Of a stretch of DNA of 16,780 nt, positions 1-7,002 are shown in pieces. The position numbers and the translations under genes were made by a program. The notes beneath the pieces are model-generated. The model saw only the letters and a program-made list of their open reading frames with translations. It did not search any database and was not told the DNA's origin. This DNA comes from Thermoplasmata archaeon. GTDB taxonomy: Archaea > Thermoplasmatota > Thermoplasmata > Thermoplasmatales > Thermoplasmataceae. The stretch lies in contig JAJZZZ010000013.1 in assembly GCA_021797265.1 (NCBI GenBank), positions 1 through 16,780 of the forward strand, in the 5' to 3' direction. Position 1 is the stretch's first letter. Every line of letters starts with the position of its first letter.

Positions 1-915
1 ACCTCAATTTCGATACTTGCAGTAGACAATTTTTACGGAATATTCAGAATCCTTTCAAGGAGTGGGAATTCAGGCATGGCTGTTTCCGGAGTACAGGGAA
101 TCGCCGGAGCCCTCTCCTGCCAGTGTGAAGGATGTATAGGACTTCTTCCGTCAGTGGCGGCTGCCATAGTCACTATTGGCATGATCCCTCTTATCCTTGA
201 AAGCTGGATATTCCTTCTGATGACAAACCTTATTTTCTGGGTTGTGAAGAGCAGCTATCCAGTATTCTATGGAAAATTAACCGGATATGTCAATACAATA
301 GCCAGAGCCATTCTGTATGCTGGACTCATAACTCTTCCAACGGTAAGTACACTTGCTGTTTATCTGGGGTATTTCCGGACACCGCTATTCATATTTGGAA
401 CATCAATGGCAGGAGCTTTTCTTGGTTATCTAATAGGTTCTCTTTATGGGGGATACATTCTTAAGAGCAGGAAATTGTGGACCATTCCCATTCTATTCGC
501 TGGAACATTCGCAGTCTTTGTATGGTTTGACCCTTTACTTGCTAACCTCGCACTGAACAGTTTCCCGGCATTTGCTGCCATGTCCCTCTCAACAATTTCA
601 GGAGGTCTTGCTGTTGGTGCCATCAGGAAGGTTTTGCCCAGAGGATATCTGGTGAGCGAAACTCTTTCAATTTCCATGGGAATTTTCAGCCTTCTCATAT
701 TCTATCTCGGGCTTGAATACAGAATAAACCCGTGGCCGTTCTTCAGCCTGTCATCAGTTCTTGTATTCGAAATCGCTGTATGGGGTACAATGGTCCCCCT
801 GATGTGGGTTGTAACACAATCCACAATAGCAGAATTCTTCAGTGGAAAATTCATATTATCCGATCACAGATCCGGATTCAGGAATAGGGCTTTAAAGGCG
901 CAGAATCATATCTGA
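1..915 (+). CDS. Polytopic membrane protein, 5' end outside window
   Basis: I do not recognise this family. The reading frame is open from base 1, with no stop before the first in-window ATG at 76, so the gene probably begins upstream. An ATG start at 76 would give 279 residues. Counting from that ATG, a cysteine cluster C15-x-C17-x2-C20 lies just before a long hydrophobic stretch (about 22-56). Further likely membrane segments lie near 74-97, 101-128, 135-152, 157-182, 196-214 and 223-247, so roughly seven helices. The C-terminus is short and basic. The cysteine cluster could bind metal or form disulfides, but that is inference. The gene ends in TGA just before a hairpin with a T tract, which suggests its transcript stops there rather than running into the next gene. 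Membrane location is well supported; function is unknown. Confidence 0.75.
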   Translation, partial: TSISILAVDNFYGIFRILSRSGNSGMAVSGVQGIAGALSCQCEGCIGLLPSVAAAIVTIGMIPLILESWIFLLMTNLIFWVVKSSYPVFYGKLTGYVNTIARAILYAGLITLPTVSTLAVYLGYFRTPLFIFGTSMAGAFLGYLIGSLYGGYILKSRKLWTIPILFAGTFAVFVWFDPLLANLALNSFPAFAAMSLSTISGGLAVGAIRKVLPRGYLVSETLSISMGIFSLLIFYLGLEYRINPWPFFSLSSVLVFEIAVWGTMVPLMWVVTQSTIAEFFSGKFILSDHRSGFRNRALKAQNHI

Positions 916-920
916 GCCTG

Positions 921-941
921 AAGGGTGCCGTACCTTTTTTT
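921..941 (+). terminator. Probable terminator after the first membrane protein gene
   Basis: A short stem (AAGGGTG, loop CCG, TACCTTT, including G-U pairs) begins 6 nt after the stop codon and runs into seven consecutive T residues. Archaeal termination depends mainly on the T tract, so the hairpin may be incidental. No competing gene lies here. Confidence 0.45.
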
Positions 942-977
942 CAGTTTCTTTCAGACACGCTGAGCCTCATCGCAACT

Positions 978-985
978 GTTTTTAA
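978..985 (+). promoter_or_regulatory. Weak TATA-like element for the 1014 gene
   Basis: The T-rich sequence GTTTTTAA is centred about 32 nt before the GTG start at 1014, which would give a very short leader. It is weaker than the other TATA boxes in the window and rests on position alone. Confidence 0.25.
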
Positions 986-1013
986 CCACTCTCTCTATTG
1001 GTTGTGATCATTC

Positions 1014-1493
1014 GTGGACACGGAAGAGGAAAAAACCAGGGACTCATTTGACAGTTTGCTCGATCAGCTGGTTCTGGACATCAAAGCAGTTGCTGTTCTT
1101 TCCCAGAATAACAGTGAGTACAACCAAAGAGCACTGGGAAAAATCGCCGGAGCCAAGGATCTTGATGTACAGGAGTTCCTATCTCTTCTATCGAGAAGAT
1201 TCAGGAAGAGCTCCCTATGGTCATTCATCATTGCAGTTGGTGAGATCGCGATGGCAGGGATTCTTATATTCCTGAGCCTAGGCCTGATAGTGCCATCTTT
1301 CTACGCATATGACAATCCCCAGACATTTCTGAATTACTTCTCTGAACGGGTCACACTACTGCATCCAGGGCCATTCATAACCTCACTGCTTGCCCTTCTT
1401 CTCTTTGTGCTGGGTGCCACGCTTATAATTGGGGCCTTTGCCATACTCAAGGTTGCTGCCAACACTCTGGAGGACTCAGGCTTAACCTCCTGA
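1014..1493 (+). CDS. Small two-helix membrane protein, function unknown
   Basis: A 159-residue protein with a GTG start. The first 65 or so residues are soluble, mostly helical and charged. Two strong membrane segments follow, at about 69-92 and 118-145, separated by a loop rich in aromatic residues. I do not recognise the family and no enzymatic motif is visible. The stop codon lies 6 nt before the ATG of the permease at 1500, on the same strand, so the two genes are very probably cotranscribed. A role as an accessory or regulatory subunit of that permease is a reasonable inference but is not shown by the sequence. No Shine-Dalgarno is seen before the GTG; a weak TATA-like element upstream fits a near-leaderless transcript. 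Confidence 0.72.
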   Translation: MDTEEEKTRDSFDSLLDQLVLDIKAVAVLSQNNSEYNQRALGKIAGAKDLDVQEFLSLLSRRFRKSSLWSFIIAVGEIAMAGILIFLSLGLIVPSFYAYDNPQTFLNYFSERVTLLHPGPFITSLLALLLFVLGATLIIGAFAILKVAANTLEDSGLTS

Positions 1494-1499
1494 TTTAAT

Positions 1500-3332
1500 A
1501 TGTTCAACAATCGAAAGGACCTGAGAATTATCGTCATATCTTTCAAGTACCTGACAGTTGTACTTGGAGCAATATTTGCAGGGGTTTCCGCTCTCATTAT
1601 GGGGGAAGCCCTTAAGAGGATATCATCGACTACCCTGAGGCTTCCGCTCACAATTCAGATATTCGCCCTGATGGCCGGCCTTATATCCGGCCTGGCACTG
1701 GTTTCCATATTTCCAGAATCCCTGAGGATCAAATTCAAGAGACCGGTAAGGACGGTCAGGGCTAGGCCAACTTATGGTTTTGTCACACTTCTTGCCATTG
1801 GAATAGGGACCACTATAGGCTCACCACTGTTTATCATTCTACCTGTAAACATAGTGCAGTATGCTATTGTAAGCGTTGTTTCTCTCGTTATCGCCGGCCT
1901 CATATCACTGGGGATAGCCTGGGTATATTCCTACATGTATGTCTATACTGAGAAAAATAGGATAGATTCCGTTGGCGGCCCTGGATTCCTAAGGATCGGT
2001 GTCGGTAAAAACTCTGTGACATATTTCATCTCAAGGCTTTCAATGTGGGTTGCAAACACTGCACTGGCTGCATTTTCTGCCATCTATTTTCTGACATTCA
2101 CTTTCCAGAGCCTTCCTGATATACTCAAGGTGTACGGTGTGCAGACATACTACATTTATGCTGTCCTTGGATTTCTGGTTCTTTCATTTGCTGTCTGGTT
2201 CATCATAAACGCATTTCTGGAAAACAGGTATCTGAAACTGATAGGAATGGGGCAGATTGTAATGCTTGTGATAATGGTGGTAATCATCATAATACAGAGC
2301 CTTATTCTTGGATTCCGTGGGGGCTGGAATTTCAGCGGGTTCACTACCATAGGATCAGGAAACATGGGAATAGAGATACTTGAGAATACAAGTTATCTGT
2401 TCATCCTTTTCTTTGGGTTTCAGGAGATCCAGTCAATAATCAAGGAAACAAAGGAGACTTCAACAATACCAGTGATCTCCAGGATATTTCACCTGAAGCC
2501 CATGAGCAGGATAAGATACGTGTCCATGTCCATGATCATCACAGTTCTATTTTCACTGGCTGTGATGCTTCTGGTAGCGCTTTCTTACTATGCTGTGCAT
2601 CCAAGCCTGTCAGGCATAGAGAAAGCATCACTTCCTGCCCTCTATGTGGTTGATAAATATATAAGCCCTCAATTTGGCCTTCTCACTATTTCCGCGTTTC
2701 TGATTGCCGATATCACAACATTTGTGCCAGCTTTTATTGCCGCATCCAGGCATCTCAGAAGCCTCTCCAGTGATGGCTTCTTCCCAAGGTCAATGAAATC
2801 ACTCTCCTGGTTCTTCACCCTGGCACTCATACTCGCTTTGAGTTTTACATCCTCGTCGTTTCTCGTAGACATTACAGATTTCATGGTTCTCGCAGCCATT
2901 GGACTTATCTCATTTTCGCCTTTCCTTGCCAGAAGATTTACAGGTGAAAAAAGATGGATAGTGCCGATACTGTCGCTGATCATAGGCGTATTCTCTATAT
3001 TTGTGGATATTGCCATATTTCCGCTGGATCAGGAAGTTGTTCTCCTGGGGGTACTGGCCATTGCCCTCAGCTACCTTACCTACGACCTCCTGAGGCTGGG
3101 TTCACTTGGCCTTCAGATATTCGTAATATTCTTCGATCTTGCAGGAATCTCATTTCTTGAAGCTTTTCCAACTTCTGTGGTTATCAGATATCCCTCAATT
3201 ATCCCATTGATAGGGGGGCATGCTGTAAACCTTCTGCTCATTGTTCCTGCAATTCTTGTACTGAGCATAGCAGCATTTTTGATAAATATAATAATGGACA
3301 TTTTCGTAATAAAAAGGGTGTCTATATCTTGA
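1500..3332 (+). CDS. APC-superfamily permease with N-terminal extension
   Basis: A 610-residue transporter of the amino acid-polyamine-organocation superfamily, expected to move amino acids or related solutes across the cytoplasmic membrane. The TM1 signature is visible as IGIGTTIGSPLF at about residues 100-111. A GGPGFLR segment follows TM2, and the TM6 region carries GFQEIQSIIKETKE, which matches the conserved E-(T/E)-K motif after TM6 in this superfamily. About twelve further hydrophobic segments are present. Typical members have 430-500 residues; this one has about 95 extra at the N-terminus, including two additional hydrophobic segments (about 14-34 and 48-70). It lies 6 nt after a small membrane protein gene and has no promoter of its own, so it is probably the second gene of a two-gene operon. 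Substrate cannot be read from the sequence. Confidence 0.85.
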   Translation: MFNNRKDLRIIVISFKYLTVVLGAIFAGVSALIMGEALKRISSTTLRLPLTIQIFALMAGLISGLALVSIFPESLRIKFKRPVRTVRARPTYGFVTLLAIGIGTTIGSPLFIILPVNIVQYAIVSVVSLVIAGLISLGIAWVYSYMYVYTEKNRIDSVGGPGFLRIGVGKNSVTYFISRLSMWVANTALAAFSAIYFLTFTFQSLPDILKVYGVQTYYIYAVLGFLVLSFAVWFIINAFLENRYLKLIGMGQIVMLVIMVVIIIIQSLILGFRGGWNFSGFTTIGSGNMGIEILENTSYLFILFFGFQEIQSIIKETKETSTIPVISRIFHLKPMSRIRYVSMSMIITVLFSLAVMLLVALSYYAVHPSLSGIEKASLPALYVVDKYISPQFGLLTISAFLIADITTFVPAFIAASRHLRSLSSDGFFPRSMKSLSWFFTLALILALSFTSSSFLVDITDFMVLAAIGLISFSPFLARRFTGEKRWIVPILSLIIGVFSIFVDIAIFPLDQEVVLLGVLAIALSYLTYDLLRLGSLGLQIFVIFFDLAGISFLEAFPTSVVIRYPSIIPLIGGHAVNLLLIVPAILVLSIAAFLINIIMDIFVIKRVSIS

Positions 3333-3356
3333 ATTCAGTAAGGTAGAGGCAATTCA

Positions 3357-3896
3357 TCAGGAAATGTAACCATGGAGGGTATCCATTTTCCTTGAGACCG
3401 CTCTCCTTTCCTCTGCCTCCTTCTCCGCTAAATCTGCAGCCTCAAGGGCTGTGCTGGCTTTGATCAGCCTGCCGTCGCTTTCCTTCATTTTCGAAACTGG
3501 CGGAGAACCGATGGCGATAACAGTCTTGCCCTCAGACAGTGCAAAAGCTGCTTCAGAAAGAGTACCAGTGGCCCCATCAATGGATATTATAACGTCGGCT
3601 CCCCTGATTATAAGAAAATTTCTCATGTAGCCTATGCCTGTGGGTATACCTACCGTCAGATGTTTATTGCCGGAATCGGGGCTGTATCCTGGAAGAATTC
3701 CGATTACAATCCCTCCCTCTTCCTTAACACCCTCTGATACGCCCTCCATAATTCCATGGAGTCCTCCGCACAAAACAATGTGCCCCCTCCTGGCAAGGAT
3801 CCCTCCAAGTTCTTTCGCCACCTGGTAGTTTTCACTATCCGCAATGCTCCCTCCAATCACGCCTATGTTGTAAACTGGGCTGGCCAGATTGATCAC
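3357..3896 (-). CDS. TIGR00725/LOG-like Rossmann-fold protein
   Basis: A 179-residue protein resembling the TIGR00725 family, related to the LOG/SLOG nucleotide-binding Rossmann superfamily. Visible features are the N-terminal GVIGGS loop (12-17), a VLCGGLHGIMEG segment, a YMRN motif with the conserved arginine, and GATGTLSEA. The last corresponds to the PGGxGTxxE motif of LOG enzymes, with the first glycine-proline part degenerate, as is usual in TIGR00725. LOG enzymes remove ribose 5-phosphate from nucleotides; whether this protein does so is not known. The start is GTG at 3896, inside the DUF1028 stop (GTGA overlap, 4 nt), with no clear Shine-Dalgarno, so translation is probably coupled to that of the upstream gene. 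The gene ends 24 nt from the convergent permease, with no obvious T tract between them. Confidence 0.82.
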   Translation of the reverse strand: MINLASPVYNIGVIGGSIADSENYQVAKELGGILARRGHIVLCGGLHGIMEGVSEGVKEEGGIVIGILPGYSPDSGNKHLTVGIPTGIGYMRNFLIIRGADVIISIDGATGTLSEAAFALSEGKTVIAIGSPPVSKMKESDGRLIKASTALEAADLAEKEAEERRAVSRKMDTLHGYIS

Positions 3897-4678
3897 CCGG
3901 ATAGGAGAAAATCAAGGGTTTTCCGCCCGATCATTCCGTCCTTAAGGTTGTGTTCAAAATTATTTATTCCTGCCCATTGCTCAAGGGTGTTGAATCCGAG
4001 CTCTTTTAGCCTGGACTGAATCCGGTCTTTGTACTTTTCCACAGGAACCATTTCATTATCATAGAACATCAGGACCCAGAGATCCCTTATCCTTTCCAGT
4101 TCCTTCAGAGGATCTGAATGGTCCTCAACCCTGATCTCCATGAATTTGCCTGATGTGGCTTCAAATTCCCTTTTTCTGGAAGCGATAAGAATGGCGGCGC
4201 TCTGCCTGCCTCTTCTGTCGCCACCTGCAGATTCCCCTGCCTTCAGACAATCAACCAGTCTGTATTCAAGCTTGCCCGGTTTCTCCATAACTGCGACCAT
4301 TCTCTCAAGCACCTCTGAACCAGCGAGAATGTTACCCTGAACCGAGAAGTTCTTGCCAACGATGTTGCCAGCATAATCAAAGCATTTCTTTCCTGTGAAG
4401 CTGGCTGCATTCCCATGCCTGTCTACCACACCAATCTGCCTGTGAGAACTCTCAGGATCCTCAGAGGTTAAAATTTTAATGGTTTCGTCAGCATCTTTGT
4501 CAGCAAGAAGAGAAAGCCCCTTTGGGCCGTAAGAGTAGTTTGCCATTGCCTGTGTTGCAATGCATCCTACACCATGGACTGCCCATGGAACAACAGAGCC
4601 GACTGAAAGGTATCTGCTGGCAACTGCAACTCCCCACTCGTCCATTTCAGGATCATAGGCTACAACCGAGAAAGTCAT
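3893..4678 (-). CDS. DUF1028 family protein (Ntn-hydrolase fold)
   Basis: A 261-residue protein with the full DUF1028 pattern: MTFSVVAYDP at the N-terminus, WGVAVASRYLSVGSVVPWA, ATQAMANYSYGPKGL, RQIGVVDRHGNAASFTG, NFSVQGNILAG, and AGGDRRGRQSAA. DUF1028 is assigned by fold to the Ntn (N-terminal nucleophile) hydrolases; substrates are not settled. The last 45 or so residues (LKELGF...EQWAG...) resemble the putative peptidoglycan-binding-like tail often seen in this family. The frame is open to an ATG at 4723, but I place the start at 4678. A TATA box lies 24 nt before that ATG, and the family begins at MTFS, which leaves Thr2 as a candidate nucleophile if Met is removed. The stop overlaps the start of the TIGR00725 gene by 4 nt. 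Confidence 0.88.
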   Translation of the reverse strand: MTFSVVAYDPEMDEWGVAVASRYLSVGSVVPWAVHGVGCIATQAMANYSYGPKGLSLLADKDADETIKILTSEDPESSHRQIGVVDRHGNAASFTGKKCFDYAGNIVGKNFSVQGNILAGSEVLERMVAVMEKPGKLEYRLVDCLKAGESAGGDRRGRQSAAILIASRKREFEATSGKFMEIRVEDHSDPLKELERIRDLWVLMFYDNEMVPVEKYKDRIQSRLKELGFNTLEQWAGINNFEHNLKDGMIGRKTLDFLLSG

Positions 4679-4699
4679 ATAACCTGATGGAAGAGGTGC

Positions 4700-4706
4700 T
4701 ATAAAA
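4700..4706 (-). promoter_or_regulatory. TATA box for the DUF1028 gene
   Basis: On the minus strand TTTTATA is centred about 24 nt before the ATG at 4678. This fits a leaderless mRNA beginning at MTFS and argues against the longer frame from 4723, whose ATG lies upstream of this element. It sits in the 50-nt gap after the regulator gene. Confidence 0.55.
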
Positions 4707-4728
4707 CATATAAGACCATACACCGTTA

Positions 4729-5208
4729 TTAGTGATACTGAAGCAACTCCTCTCTTACAACAGAAAGTTTTTGAGTCAGTTCAGACAGCTTTTCCTCATG
4801 TCCATCCTTCTTGAAGGTGAACGCAAGCCACAGAATTGCAAGAAGCTCTCCACTGATGGATTCAAGTGTATCTCTGAGAATATTCCCATCTTCAAGATTG
4901 CTGAAGAGGTCCAGATACAAAAACTTCTCAGCGATTGAATCTGAGAATATCTTCTCCCTCAGTACTTCATTGAGTGACTGAAGTGTTGACACATACTGTT
5001 TTCCCTTCTCGGTCAGGCTGTATACCTTTCGTGGACCGAGCCTGCTGAATTTTATGTACTTTTCACTGACGAGATTTTTAAGTATAGGGGAAATTGTCCC
5101 ATTAGACTGTGGTCCATTAAACTTAGCCAGATATTTGGATATTTTATATAGGGTGAGATTCTCAAAACTCAGAAGAATCAGTATCTTCGTAGCATTCTCC
5201 CTGATCAT
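4729..5208 (-). CDS. PadR-like winged-helix transcriptional regulator
   Basis: A 159-residue DNA-binding protein. Residues 1-75 or so form a winged helix: helices around ILILLSFENLTLYKISKYLA and GTISPILKNLVSEKYI, then the wing with RKVYSLTEKGKQYV, which is characteristic of PadR/MarR-type regulators. The C-terminal half (about 80-159) is helical with leucine-rich stretches and probably mediates dimerisation or effector sensing. The start at 5208 is supported by a TATA element 27 nt upstream and by the reading frame. It is divergent from the rhodanese operon and lies directly upstream of the DUF1028/TIGR00725 pair on the same strand, so either set, and itself, are candidate targets. PadR versus another winged-helix family is the main uncertainty; the DNA-binding role is fairly secure. 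Confidence 0.78.
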   Translation of the reverse strand: MIRENATKILILLSFENLTLYKISKYLAKFNGPQSNGTISPILKNLVSEKYIKFSRLGPRKVYSLTEKGKQYVSTLQSLNEVLREKIFSDSIAEKFLYLDLFSNLEDGNILRDTLESISGELLAILWLAFTFKKDGHEEKLSELTQKLSVVREELLQYH

Positions 5209-5210
5209 CT

Positions 5211-5230
5211 GTAGTAAGCATCGCAGTAAG
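5211..5230 (-). repeat. Direct repeat between regulator TATA box and start
   Basis: On the plus strand GTAGTAAG (5211-5218) and GCAGTAAG (5223-5230) repeat with a 12-nt period and one mismatch. They fill the gap between the regulator's TATA box and its start codon, where a repressor could block transcription initiation. It may be chance in so short a repeat. Confidence 0.2.
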
Positions 5231-5239
5231 ATATTAAAA
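5231..5239 (-). promoter_or_regulatory. TATA box for the PadR-like regulator gene
   Basis: The plus-strand sequence ATATTAAAA (TTTTAATAT on the coding strand) is centred 27 nt before the regulator's ATG at 5208, which fits a leaderless transcript. It is one half of the divergent promoter region shared with the rhodanese operon. Confidence 0.6.
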
Positions 5240-5324
5240 CAGTCATTTCAGTGTTCTCCCCTGCAATAAGAAAACATGAAGTGCCGTATGCTCAATCGAG
5301 TATCTCCTTTTCATACTATATTCT

Positions 5325-5337
5325 GAAAAATAATATA
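5325..5337 (+). promoter_or_regulatory. BRE/TATA promoter of the rhodanese operon
   Basis: A purine-rich GAAAAA (BRE-like) is followed directly by TAATATA, centred about 27 nt before the ATG at 5361. If transcripts start near 5361, the ATG at 5337 would lie upstream of the mRNA start, which favours the shorter rhodanese. Confidence 0.5.
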
Positions 5338-5360
5338 TGATAAGTAGCAATGATTACGCC

Positions 5361-5702
5361 ATGCAAAGAACAGTTACTCATGCCAATCCAATTGATGTTT
5401 TCACAATGATGGACGAAGGGGAGGAAATGATTCTTGTGGATGTGAGGGAGGAGCCAGAATTCAAAGGGGACCTTGGTCATATTACATCATCTATCAATGT
5501 GCCACTTTCCGGGCTAGAAAAATTTCTGAAAGAGCACCTCCCTGAAAGAGAAAAGAAGTTAGTATTTGTCTGTGCCACAGGTGATAGAAGCTTATATGCA
5601 TGCAACATGGCACTTCAGTCAGGGTACATCAATCCTGTGAATATGCGTGGAGGCATGGTACAATGGCATCTCTCGGGCCTGGAGGTCATTTATGAGGACT
5701 GA
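5361..5702 (+). CDS. Single-domain rhodanese-like sulfurtransferase
   Basis: A 113-residue single rhodanese domain. Landmarks are ILVDVREEPEF, the GHI segment (GHITSSINVPL), and the active-site loop FVCATGDRS with the persulfide cysteine at C71, then MRGGMVQWHLSGLEV near the C-terminus. Such proteins carry sulfur as a cysteine persulfide from thiosulfate or other donors in the cytoplasm. The frame also has an ATG at 5337 (121 residues). I prefer 5361 because a BRE/TATA element sits 27 nt before it, in line with the leaderless pattern of neighbouring genes. The last 11 nt overlap the glycerate kinase start, and the kinase's Shine-Dalgarno lies inside this gene. The link between sulfur transfer and glycerate metabolism is not clear from the sequence. 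Confidence 0.85.
   Translation: MQRTVTHANPIDVFTMMDEGEEMILVDVREEPEFKGDLGHITSSINVPLSGLEKFLKEHLPEREKKLVFVCATGDRSLYACNMALQSGYINPVNMRGGMVQWHLSGLEVIYED
5681..5686 (+). promoter_or_regulatory. Shine-Dalgarno that sets the glycerate kinase start
   Basis: GGAGGT lies 5 nt before the ATG at 5692, inside the end of the rhodanese gene. It is one of the few good ribosome binding sites in the window and selects 5692 over the earlier in-frame ATG at 5647. It fits the use of Shine-Dalgarno for internal operon genes. Confidence 0.7.
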
Positions 5703-7002
5703 GCCATCCCTGATCAGGAACCGTTCATCTATCACGGGAACGGAGCAAAGGGAGACGCTTCTCTCAGCCATTGAAAGTACGTTCTCTAAAATGGAACCTG
5801 CAAGGAGGGTAGAGGAGGCTGTAGGTGAAGACCTTAAAAACTATGCCAGTGGCGATATTTATGCAATCGGTTTCGGGAAAGCCTCTTTGTCAATGTACAG
5901 AGGCCTCAGGCATGCTTTATCTGGCAAGATAAGAAAAGCCATTATAACAGTGCCGGAGGGTATAGAACAGACAGAAAGGTGGGGAGAGCTTGATCTGCTT
6001 CATGGCACCCATCCTAGGGTATCAGAGAAGTCAAGCATATCCACAGGGAGAATACTTGACCTCATTGGGAGCCTTAAAAAAAGCGATATTCTCGTAACGC
6101 TCATTTCCGGAGGCGGTTCCGCTCTTTTTGAATTTCCTGAGGAATGGATTACAGTGACTGAGATGGCTGACATATCGGACTGCCTTATGGGTAATGGGGC
6201 AGACATAAAGGAGCTGAATGCAATCAGGATTGCCATGTCCCAGGTCAAGGGAGGCAAACTCCTCACCAAGACAAGTGCAGGGAGAATTTATGACTTTCTT
6301 ATTTCCGATGTCCCTGGGGATGATCCGGCACTTATAGCTTCCGGGCCTCTGATCCATCCTAACATAGATAAGAAACGGACTCTTGACATAATTAGCAAAT
6401 ACAAGGATAACTGCCCGGGTCTTGAGAAAGTTTCCAGAAATTATTCATACTTCTCTCCAGCTCCCTCAGAATGGGATAGGGTTCACACATCCATTATAGA
6501 AAAAAACGCTGATTTTATCAGTGCATTCATGGAAAAGTTCACTGAGAGAGGATTTCCTGCAATATCTATAGGGAGCGGTTTGAGTGGAGATGTTGTGGAA
6601 ATTTCTTCATGGATTGCAGAAAGGATCAGGGAGATCTACAAAACAGAGAAAAAGCCTTTCTGGTATGTAGGCGGAGGAGAGACAACATCCAGGATAGTTG
6701 GAAAAGGGAAAGGAGGAAGGAACTGTGAGCTCACCCTGAGGGTAATGCAGAAATTCAGCAATGAGGAGTTTCTGTTCTCCAGCATTGGCACGGATGGGAT
6801 GGATGGAAATAGCGGTGCCATGGGAGGAATAGCAGATAATAACCTGAAAAATAAAGTCACTGATAAGGAAATAGAGGACAGCCTTTCCAGATCGGATTCC
6901 TTCACACTACTTGACAGGCACTCCTCCGCAATAATAACAGGATTCACCGGCACCAACGTATCTGACATAATTCTTGGCTACTACGGGGGTCCGAAGCACT
7001 GA
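5692..7002 (+). CDS. Glycerate 2-kinase (MOFRL/DUF4147 family)
   Basis: A 436-residue cytoplasmic kinase expected to convert D-glycerate and ATP to 2-phosphoglycerate. That is the step linking the non-phosphorylative Entner-Doudoroff pathway of thermoacidophilic archaea to lower glycolysis. The N-terminal DUF4147 domain shows LISGGGSALFEFP (137-149) and SDVPGDDPALIASGP (205-219). The C-terminal MOFRL domain shows GGGETT (327-332) followed by GKGKGGRNCEL, and GTDGMDG (366-372). Length and motif order are normal for the family. The ATG at 5692 is chosen because GGAGGT precedes it by 5 nt; an ATG at 5647 would add 15 residues copied from the overlapping rhodanese region. The gene overlaps rhodanese by 11 nt and trmI by 1 nt, so it is the middle of a translationally coupled operon. 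Activity on related hydroxy acids cannot be excluded. Confidence 0.9.
   Translation: MRTEPSLIRNRSSITGTEQRETLLSAIESTFSKMEPARRVEEAVGEDLKNYASGDIYAIGFGKASLSMYRGLRHALSGKIRKAIITVPEGIEQTERWGELDLLHGTHPRVSEKSSISTGRILDLIGSLKKSDILVTLISGGGSALFEFPEEWITVTEMADISDCLMGNGADIKELNAIRIAMSQVKGGKLLTKTSAGRIYDFLISDVPGDDPALIASGPLIHPNIDKKRTLDIISKYKDNCPGLEKVSRNYSYFSPAPSEWDRVHTSIIEKNADFISAFMEKFTERGFPAISIGSGLSGDVVEISSWIAERIREIYKTEKKPFWYVGGGETTSRIVGKGKGGRNCELTLRVMQKFSNEEFLFSSIGTDGMDGNSGAMGGIADNNLKNKVTDKEIEDSLSRSDSFTLLDRHSSAIITGFTGTNVSDIILGYYGGPKH

Noticed and set aside
1469..1490. GGAGG...CCTCC stem before the permease start
   Set aside because: It lies within the coding end of the previous gene, the GGAGG is too far from the ATG at 1500 to serve as its ribosome binding site, and a five-pair stem is weak.
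2669..3016. 115-codon minus-strand ORF opposite the first permease
   Set aside because: It mirrors the strong APC coding frame and has no promoter or recognisable domain.
4676..4723. N-terminal extension of the DUF1028 protein from ATG 4723
   Set aside because: It lies across and upstream of the TATA box, is not part of the family and would bury the expected N-terminal residue.
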